This document shows, piece by piece, positions 56,104-64,000 of a DNA stretch of 64,000 nt. How positions within the stretch are numbered: the first letter of the stretch is position 1; each line of letters opens with the position of its first letter. A program made the position numbers and the translations under genes. Source of the stretch: Sarcophilus harrisii (Eukaryota; Chordata; Mammalia; Dasyuromorphia; Dasyuridae); NCBI RefSeq assembly GCF_902635505.1, contig NC_045431.1, positions 186,001 to 250,000 on the forward strand, in the 5' to 3' direction. Below the pieces are notes generated by a model. The model saw only the letters and a program-made list of their open reading frames with translations. It searched no databases and was not told the origin of the DNA.

Positions 56104-56844
56104 AACCCCCATCATTTTACTGATATGGAAATTGAGGTGCTGAAAGGGTAACTTGTCCCTAGTCCCATAGGCAAAAAGTCAAGCTGGATGATACAGTTAA
56201 GAATCAGGAAAGAGTTAAAACAGTCATTACAGTCATTATTAGTTATGAAATTGTCAATAGGTGCTGACACTATCTTAATCTCTTGGTCTTGGTCTCTGCA
56301 ACACCTTGTGGGGACAAAGCTGTAATGCTGTGTCCATCTAGGAGCTAAAATACTACAGAGAAAGCAGCTGTCTGAGAGGGGAGACATCGAGGTGGGAGTC
56401 TGGGCTCTGCTGAGCACTGGGTGGCTGTGGACTCTCAGGCTGTCACATCCCTCGTCTGTGATAAGAAGGTAGATTCAATCATCTTTAAAATCATCCAGTT
56501 CTGACATCGTAACAGTTCCTGTTTTCTTCTATGTCCCGATGCCCATTACATCCCTGATGGCCTCCATTCTGTCTTCAAGAATCATGGATCTCTACAAGGT
56601 TTGATGTTTTAAGACTGCTTTCCACTCTAGTGCTGCACTTCCTGGGTTCTAAAGTGTCTTCCAGCTCCAGTGTTCTCGGTCATTCCTGGGAAGGCTTTCA
56701 ATGCCGATGATGTAAACTTTAAGTATGCTGTGCTTTGGGACCAATTTTGGCTTCATGTTTTAAGATAACATATGGAGATTGTTGCAACCATCTATCATAG
56801 GTAGCCAATGATTGAAGCTATATTTCTGTGGAAATGAAAATGGA
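56104..56844. other. No gene seen
   Basis: Starts with the right half of the interrupted SINE (ATCATTTTACTGATATGGAA, to about 56,170). The rest is unassigned. Confidence 0.4.
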
Positions 56845-57000
56845 AATATCAGTGCTTTTTGACTCAAAAATCTGGGTTCAAATCCTACCTTTGACACTTG
56901 ACCAGTGTGTTCTTGACCCCCTGGGTTTCAGGCCCCTTTTCTGTAAAATGAGAAGCTTGGACTGGATGATCTCTGAGTCCTTTTAACTCCATATTCCCAC
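56845..57000 (+). repeat. MIR-type SINE
   Basis: Sense text: AATCTGGGTTCAAATCCTAC, TTTCTGTAAAATGAGAAGCT, TGGACTGGATGATCTCTGAG. Confidence 0.75.
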
Positions 57001-58894
57001 AAGCCATTGAGAATGAGTCTATTTTTAGTCTGCTTTTCAATCTTTGCTAGAAAGAGGTATGGTAGTAGGACAGACAGACAGAAACTTGCAGTGTGCTGTG
57101 AAATGTTTAATAAATAGTTTTCTGGGCAGGAAATGTACCCATGATAACACTTTTAAAAACTGTTTTTTAAAAATATATATATCTGGTATTTTATTTCATG
57201 CATTGAAAATATGATCAGATTTCCAAATGGATCCAGAAGACATCCAAAAATGGTTCAACATCTTTAAGTTTAATCCATATGATCAGCATTTCCTACATTA
57301 CTTTCTTTATAAATAAATAAATAAAAAAGTCTAAATAATCACCAAAATAATAAATCAAGCTCTAATTTGTGGTGTTATAGCCAGTTTCTGAGGAAGCAAT
57401 GTTCACATTGAGTGGGAATCTCACAGTGGACATGGCTGCGGTACATGCCTGCTTATAGCTAAACAGATATTATAGGTTTGGATTCTGTGAGATTCTGTTC
57501 CCTTCTGGAATCAGAATCATTGAGGATTTTAATGTATTCAGATATTCTTTTTGAGGGGGAAAAAAACTTTTGATTTCATCTTCTCCCTATTAGTGAAGTA
57601 GACAAATTATGAGAAATCACAAATATAGGGTATAGAATTTTGCTGCTGAAAGGGTCCTTGAACGTAACCTGACCCACTGCCAAACCCCATCATTCTGCAG
57701 CTGAGTGCATCGAGGCCTGAGTGAGAAATGATCCATTCAAGGTCCCAGCAGCAAATAGACATTTGTGAGCTCTTTATCATTTCAGAGCAAATCTCTCCTC
57801 TCTTTTTACTCTCACACCATCGGGATTCGGCAGGCAGGACAGTTGTGACCGTTCTCCTGCTATGGATGGAGAGGCTGAGGCTCTGAGGAAAGGGGCGGTC
57901 TGCGTGGTCAGAGGGAGCAGAACATACATCTGATGGCTCGTCCAGTACGTGTCCAACCCACTTGCTCTGAGAACCTCCTGGAAGCCTTTCAGTGCAGCTG
58001 CTGGGAGCAGGACACATTTTGGGAGCTCTGTGACTCTTCTTTATGGCATGGCTCCCTTCTCTTACTCAAGACTCCTTTTCCACTCTACTGTGATTTGTAC
58101 AGAGCTAAGCAATTTTGAAAACCCTAGATTGGAGGCCCAGTGTTTCATGTAACTAGAACATGTTATTTTCTGCATGGGCCCCAAGGTTGGACTGGAAGAA
58201 GAAATATTAGGCAGAAGTAATAATCTGCGTACACTGTGGATGACCTGAGGTTTTAATTTAAAATTTCATTTTCCATGTTATTGTGGTTTGAAAAATGACA
58301 CAACCTGGTCTCATTATTCTTTATACAATGGAAATAGGTTTGCTTCCCCCTCTCTGTATCGCCCCCCTCCCTCCGTGTCCCCATGTGCACATTGTAAATC
58401 CCTTGAATTGGATACACCATGCTAGCTAACACATGGATATTAAAAATATTCTAGGAGTTTTCCCATTTGCTTAGAAGAATCTTGGTCAAATTTTGATTTG
58501 ACAACATGGCCCTTTAAGACCTGGTCTGTTCATCAGGGATTGTTTGTATGACCATACCCATGTCTGGGATCCATACCGACGGGAGGGGGACGGAGGCCCT
58601 GCACTGCTTGGTTGTGGGAGTTCTGAGTTATAGGGAGGAGAAAGTCAGTAGGACATCCACACCAAGGGCGAAACCATGCGGGTGAGCCCCCCCAGCAGGG
58701 AGCTGCTTGCCAGTCTGACCTAAAACGCAGCGGGTCCAAACGTCTGTGCTAATTGGCATAGTTACGTCCAGCCCCGGGGAGAGGGCCAGAGCCACTCTCC
58801 GAGAAGAAAAGATGACCCTTCCAGTTGTGGGAACATGGAGGTGAGGTTTGGCCATTTCAATGTTCCCAGGGCAGTGGGTACACCGCCTAGCCCG
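57001..58894. other. No gene seen; repeat-poor
   Basis: An AAAT simple tract lies at about 57,312-57,328 and a weak SINE-like trace at about 57,640-57,740. The block 58,080-58,330 is repeat-free and AT-rich. No exon is supported. Confidence 0.4.
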
Positions 58895-59095
58895 GGCTCG
58901 CAAATCCAGCCTCAGACATTCCCAGTCCCAGTCCCAGTCCCTGGGTGAGACGCTTCACCTGCTTGCCTCAGTTTCCTCATCTGTAAATAAGCTAGGGAAG
59001 AAACTGGCAAACCAGTCCAGATCTTTGCGAAGAAAACCCCAAATGGGGTCAGGAAGAGTTGGGCACAATAGAGAAACATTAACAACAAAAGGAGT
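58895..59095 (+). mobile_element. SINE with RTE-type 3' tail
   Basis: A CORE-like body (TTGCCTCAGTTTCCTCATCT) is joined to a 3' end resembling RTE/BovB LINEs: GGCAAACCAGTCCAGATCTT, AAAACCCCAAATGGGGTCAG, GAAGAGTTGGGCACAATAGA, then an AACAACAAAA tail. SINEs with this tail are mobilised by RTE enzymes in marsupials. CCCAGT is repeated three times near 58,920-58,940. Confidence 0.8.
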
Positions 59096-59599
59096 TGAGC
59101 ACCAGAGGGGGTAGATCCCACAATCCATCCAGCCCCAGTTTGTCCAAGATAGAGACGACGAGGGACAAAGGAGCTATGGATTTCCAGAGTCAGGAGAGAG
59201 TTGGGTTTACAGAGCTTCAGAACATAAGGATTCAGGAACTAGAGGCGTGCTGGGTCATCTTCCTTCCAGGAAGGAAACGAAACCCCGACACGATAGGATC
59301 CCGGGCCTTGGTGAGCTCTGGCCTAGCTCCGGCCTAGCTGGCCAGTTCCCTGGCTCCCCCTATTCAGCCCATAAGAATTCCCGCATTTGCTTAAATGGTT
59401 TTTTAAAGCTGGGAGGCAATGCTGCTGAGCCTTGGGCACCCCCTGCCAAGCCGAGCTCCCTCAAATCTCTCCCCAGAAATCAGCTTCCTGCCGCTTTCCT
59501 GTTGCCATCAGACTGAGCCTCGCACCCAGTCCTCCAAGAACCTGGAGAATGCTTGTGGGTCTCCCACCCGTTTTATTTCAGAGAGGCAGCCAGCTGGGC
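59096..59599. other. No gene seen
   Basis: A SINE-like trace (GAACTAGAGGCGTGCTGGGTC) lies near 59,236. No exon is supported. Confidence 0.35.
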
Positions 59600-60005
59600 T
59601 GATGGAAGGGGCTTGGAGGTACAAGTTGGGAACATCTTGCTACAGTTCTGCCTCAGATGCTTCTATGTGACCCCGAGTCTCAGGCTCAGTTTCTTTTTAT
59701 GTTAAAGGAGGAGGACAATAGCCCTGGTCTTCCAGAGTCACGGGGAAGATCATTGTGCAAAGGGCTTTGCAAACCTTAGACTGCTTTGTAGCTGCTGACT
59801 GTTTTGAATGACAAGGTGCTTTAACTCTCACTGTCACAGCCCTTCCTTCTGTCTGCCTGGGATCACTTTGCAGGGCTCATACCGTGTTTCCTTGGATAAA
59901 GTGCCAGACTTGGAATCAGTAAGACCTGAGCAGCTATTCTGGGTCTCAGTTTACTTATATATAAAGTGGGGATGATCACACCTCCCTGAAAGAATTGTTG
60001 TTTTT
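59600..60005 (+). repeat. Two MIR/MAR1-type SINE fragments
   Basis: First at about 59,600-59,800: TCTGCCTCAGATGCTTCTAT, CAAAGGGCTTTGCAAACCTT. Second at about 59,890-60,000: GCCAGACTTGGAATCAGTAA, TATATAAAGTGGGGATGATC. Confidence 0.65.
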
Positions 60006-60105
60006 TTTTTTAATTCCTTGCTATTTTGTTGACCTCATCTTCCAGGAGTCTCCATATAGAGAGACTGGCAAAACTCGAGGATAAGGGAAAATAGAGCCTC
60101 ATTTT

Positions 60106-60349
60106 TTTTTAATTTTTAAATTTTTTTTTTATTTAATAGCCTTTTATTTACAGGTTATATGTATGGGCAACTTTACAGCATTAACAATTGCCAAACCTAT
60201 TGTACCAATTTTTCACCTCTTACCCCCCCCACCCCCTCCCCCAGATGGCAGGATGACCAGTAGATATTAAATATATTAAAATATAAATTAGATACACAAT
60301 AAGTATACATGACCAAACCATTATTTTGCTGTACAAAAAGAATCAGACT
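60106..60349 (-). mobile_element. Short 5'-truncated L1 with 16-bp target-site duplication
   Basis: Antisense L1 3' end: T-rich tail, TTATATGTATGGGCAACTTT, ACAGCATTAACAATTGCCAA, GGCAGGATGACCAGTAGATA, TGTACAAAAAGAATCAGACT. AATAGAGCCTCATTTT flanks it exactly (60,090-60,105 and 60,350-60,365). It is close in sequence to the copy at 55.4 kb, so probably the same subfamily and a similar age. Confidence 0.92.
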
Positions 60350-60414
60350 AATAGAGCCTCATTTTCAAGATCATTGTTGGCTGCTGGTCTTTTTAGCTTG
60401 CATTCTCTGCACCT

Positions 60415-60600
60415 TAGATCTACAGGCAGAGAACTTAGAGGCCATGGAGTCAGTCCCCTTCATTTTACAGCTAAGGAACCTGAGGCCTTATGAGGTCAAC
60501 TGACTTATCAAGAGGCACAGAGGTAGTGAGTGTCTAAGGCATGATTTGCACTCAAGTCTCACTGATAGCAAGCAGTGCTGTAGTCACTTCTTCCAGAGGA
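60415..60600 (-). repeat. MIR-type SINE
   Basis: Antisense text: CATTTTACAGCTAAGGAACC, GACTTATCAAGAGGCACAGA, GCACTCAAGTCTCACTGATA. Confidence 0.65.
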
Positions 60601-63429
60601 CTTGGATGTCACTTTGTCCAACTCCTTCATTTTACTGATCTCAGAGAGAGCAAGTGATAGCCCAAAGTGCCTTAGTAAGTTACTAGAGAAGAATGGGCAA
60701 CCTGGCTGTTATGTTTCAGAAGACATCTGGGAAGGAACATGTGTAGGGGAAGGAGCTGGTGCTTTTGGAGAAGATCTGGGTCCTGTCTCACTGGCTGTAT
60801 GACTCAATACAAATTAATGAGCATCTTTGTGCCTCAATAACCCCATCTGCAAAATCAGAATCCTGAAACCTAGTAACCTACTTCATAGATTTATTTTATT
60901 TTATTTTGTAATGAGATAAAACCTTCCTTTTTCCTCTACATAAGTATGACTTGTTATTAGCATTTTTATTTTGCATAAAGATAATGGCCTCCTTTGTTTA
61001 ACTGGACTTCCTTAGTAAAGGACACTCCAGAGAAGTGATCATTTTGTAATTCTTTTCTATGTTCACACGCACTGGATGTATTCCTGTGAAGGACAAATGC
61101 CTGTTAACCATTTAGTTAAAATATATTTCAACATTTCAAGGACAGGTGATTTTTCCCAGTGTGGCTCCTGCCTTCCTCCGCACCAATTGCAAACCTTCCA
61201 TATCTTTTAATGAATATTTTTCATGAGTTACTGTGGCTGAAGAAAATCATTCTCCATTGTCCATTAATCTGGAGATGAACCTGTCTGAATTTAGTGAGGG
61301 TGGGCCTTAGCTAAGAGATTGATGGCTCCTTATTGAGCCCATATCTTCATGGCAGTTGTCAAGATTCATGCTCTATTGACATGGTGTAATGGTAGCCGTT
61401 TTAGCTTCCTGCATTTGCTTGATGATCTGTTTCATAGGGACAAATACTATAACGTGAAGCACTGAGCAGAGAACCCAGAATAATGTTAAGCTTTTGGTTG
61501 AACTGAGAGGACGTGCCTTAAAGTGTCAAGATTTCAACAGAAGCTCCTTTAAGGTTCATCTGATCTCTAATGTCTCCTGAGCTCCATGTGATACACCTCC
61601 CGGAAGCAAGAAAAGCAGCCCATAGCAGGAGTGTCCGGCAAACAGTCTGGTCTGGAGAGGAATGATAATTGTCTTTTACACAAAGATCACAGGCACAGGG
61701 TGTCCACTCTCCAAGCTTTGTGCTCTGGGCCGGTTAAAAACATCACCCACCGCATGTGTGCAAATGTGCATAAATAGATAACACGTGCATGCATAGAGAT
61801 ACTACATGGATAAAATGCACAGGTATAGAGACTTTTGCCTTTGTACCCCAATTCTCTGGCTGCTTAATAAATACACAAGCGTATTTGAGGGCGCCGGTAT
61901 GCACACCCCCCTCCCATTATGAGACAGAAATCCCCTTCATTCCCTAGGATCACCAAAAGGTCTGAAACTAGAGCTTTAGAGGTCCCAGAAAGCACCGAGA
62001 GGTTCAGTGACTACTCTTAGGTCGGCCAGCGAGGAGTCTCAGAAGTAGGGCTACCCAGCCTTTCTCACTCCAGCACTCATCTCTGTCCGTTCTGCCCCTC
62101 ACAGCCCCTTACATTCTCCTAAATGCAGATGACGTTTCTGTCTATGTTAACATAGCTAGTTAACTTTAACTCAGCAAACAGATCTCCCCAAATGAAATAG
62201 AGCAAAACACCTTCAAGCCCACCAAGATCTGGATTTTAATAAAGGCACAAATCACGGTGTTAGAGTTGTCCCAGCACCTGTAATTGGGTTGGAAGAGAAT
62301 ACATTATCCTATAAAAGACAATAATATTTTCTGATGTTCTCAAAGTAGGCTGTAGACCTAAGACCAGTTCACAGATGTGGTGACTGTGAATCGTTGGATG
62401 TGGAAACACTCTGAGAATCATGGTTCATTTTGTAGTTGTAGTGAGATGTAAGTGAGAAAGATGCCCACTAGATCTGCCAGAATATGATATCTCCATTGGA
62501 GAGAGTTCTTTTTAAAAATTATTGCTTTTTTCTACTGAAGTCTAGGATGGACTTTGAGGGGATATAGCTTTAGGTCTGGATTTAGTGCCTTAAAGCCACA
62601 AAGTCGGGAGGGTGTAAATGTGCCACCATACAAAAGACATTTGTCCTTTGGACAAATCCAATCCGTAGTGATGACACCATATTGTCCTGAAAGAGGTATG
62701 CTCTCAGGGACGTGGCCACTCTCCACAAAAGCAGATCGCCACAGCCAGTTTGATATCCCGCCTGGCAGGACTCTGGTGCTGGGCTTCTCCTTAGAAACTT
62801 AGCCCGACTGGGCACTGGGCCGCAGACACACCCTTGACCACTGGTCCTGGTATAATCTTGTAAAAAGTAAATATTTTTATGTTTTCAGTTAACAAACATT
62901 CATTTCCTCTCCTACTCACTACCTTCCCCCAATAAAAAAAGAAAATCAAGCCCTTATTTTGTTCAAACAAAAGTATGTAGTTGAACAAGTCAAACTTTCC
63001 CAAGCCTGTGTCTTTTTCTGCCCCCTGAGTCCATCAGCTCTTTTTATGTAGGAGCCCTGAAATCATGGCTTTTCATTATGGGGATCAAATTCTTAGTTGT
63101 TTGTCTTTCGAATAGCAGGGTTATTGTAAAATGGTTGTACATTCTCCTTCCTGTCCTGCCACTGAAGTAACAGGCTTTGGGAAGTTGAGCTAACTGCCTG
63201 GGCTCACATAAGGATCAATAATTGGAAATGAGATTTGGACTGGGCTCTACTGACTTTGGACAATACCTTTCTAATGTATCTCTTGAATAACAAATGGGCT
63301 GAAATACCAGAAACATCTCTGAACAGTAGGTACTTTATAAATGTTAATTAAATGATTGAACAGATATAGGTAGTCTCCAGCTGACTCTGAGTTTCTGATT
63401 TACCACCATTTTGTGAGCTTTGAGGCTTA
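60601..63429. other. No gene seen; mostly repeat-poor
   Basis: Weak SINE traces at 60,600-60,680 and 60,760-60,880 only. The block at about 61,130-61,530 lacks repeat signatures and is a candidate conserved non-coding element. No exon is supported. Confidence 0.45.
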
Positions 63430-63660
63430 TTTTGTATAATAATACAAAATCTTCTTCTGACTTGTCTCTGCCTCAGATCCTACAGGTCTTCCCAGGTTTC
63501 TCGGATGCGTCCTGTAATTTGTCTAGCCATTCCTCGATGGAAGGCACCCCTTGGATTTCAGTTCTTTGTGATTGGTGTAATCTTCAAGAACTTTATGATT
63601 CTTTGAAGGCTTTTTGTGGCCAGGAGATGCTGCCAGTTTGGCTCAGTCTCTGTGCGTGAA
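63430..63660 (-). mobile_element. Old L1 3' fragment
   Basis: Antisense, heavily diverged: ACAGGTCTTCCCAGGTTTCT, TTGTCTAGCCATTCCTCGAT, GGATTTCAGTTCTTTGTGAT. Confidence 0.5.
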
Positions 63661-64000
63661 GTACAACATCTGGGGGCGGGTCCTACCCCTGCTGGACTTA
63701 GTTCCCTCATAGAACCACTCTAGCTTAAGGCTTGTCTGCCCTGCTGTGGGAGTCTCCACATTTATCTCCCAGCCTCAAGTCTTCCTCCTGTCCAATTCTC
63801 CATCCACTGGCCGGCAGTCTGCTCTCTTGCTCAGTAAACAGCAAGGGCATCTTCTTAGCGTGGGACCAAATGCACACTAAGTTTGTCACTGAGATTCTTT
63901 TCCACCCTGATCCCAAGCCACTTTTCCTTCTCTTCTCTTCTCCTCCTCTTCATGCTCTCTACAATCCAAGGAAACTGGGCTCCCTGAGGTTGTTCACGCC
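63661..64000. other. No gene seen
   Basis: C/T-rich toward the window end. No exon or named repeat. Confidence 0.4.

Overview
The window looks like marsupial nuclear DNA, probably from an Australian lineage. It carries marsupial L1 3' ends, a WSINE1/WALLSI-like SINE (tRNA-like head, tail ending in CACTTAACCCC), MAR1/MIR-type CORE-SINEs, an RTE-tailed SINE and ancient L2. Coding density is very low and CpG is depleted except in two clear islands. There is nothing prokaryotic or plasmid-like. Repeat family names come from memory, because no database could be searched.

The one clearly recognisable gene is a KRAB-C2H2 zinc-finger gene on the + strand at about 1.1-10.8 kb. It has a possible promoter/first exon (1,065-1,571), a start exon (coding 3,054-3,083), a 127-bp KRAB-A exon (4,605-4,731), a 96-bp KRAB-B exon (6,068-6,163) and a large finger exon (8,575-10,846). 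The exon has 24 finger units in strict 84-bp register, 21 of them with all zinc ligands. The KRAB exons splice into the last exon in a different frame from the fingers. The KRAB frame stops at 8,592-8,594, overlapping the ATG (8,591) of the 751-codon finger frame as ATGA. Decayed fingers follow the stop and the array is cut off by an L1 fragment. The locus therefore looks like either a decaying gene or one that yields separate KRAB-only and finger-only products.

From 11.1 to 17.8 kb lie L1 3' fragments and a broken class II (betaretrovirus-like) endogenous retrovirus fossil. It has a nucleocapsid-like piece on the opposite strand, pol on the + strand with an L1 nested in it (11-bp target-site duplication), a short tandem repeat and a probable 3' LTR.

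A CpG island at 18.7-20.35 kb holds a 23-bp GC-box repeat. From 20.4 to 27.4 kb there is a mosaic of old L1, CORE-SINEs, a younger SINE with perfect target-site duplications and two antisense LTR-like segments. A second, larger GC-rich region (27.85-31.0 kb) holds a 45-bp minisatellite, a tRNA-like Pol III box pair and a candidate first exon with a good donor at 30,710/30,711. If that exon is real, the rest of the window could be its first intron.

From 31 to 64 kb no coding exon could be supported. The content is L2, MIR/MAR1 and L1 copies (two L1 copies with clear target-site duplications) and three sizeable tandem arrays: a 1.3-kb polypurine array (73-bp unit, 146-bp dimer), a 1.2-kb array of 29-bp units with a 690-bp internal duplication, and a 0.5-kb array of 52-bp units. 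There is also a strong CTCF-like motif at 47.35 kb and a few repeat-poor stretches that may be conserved non-coding DNA.
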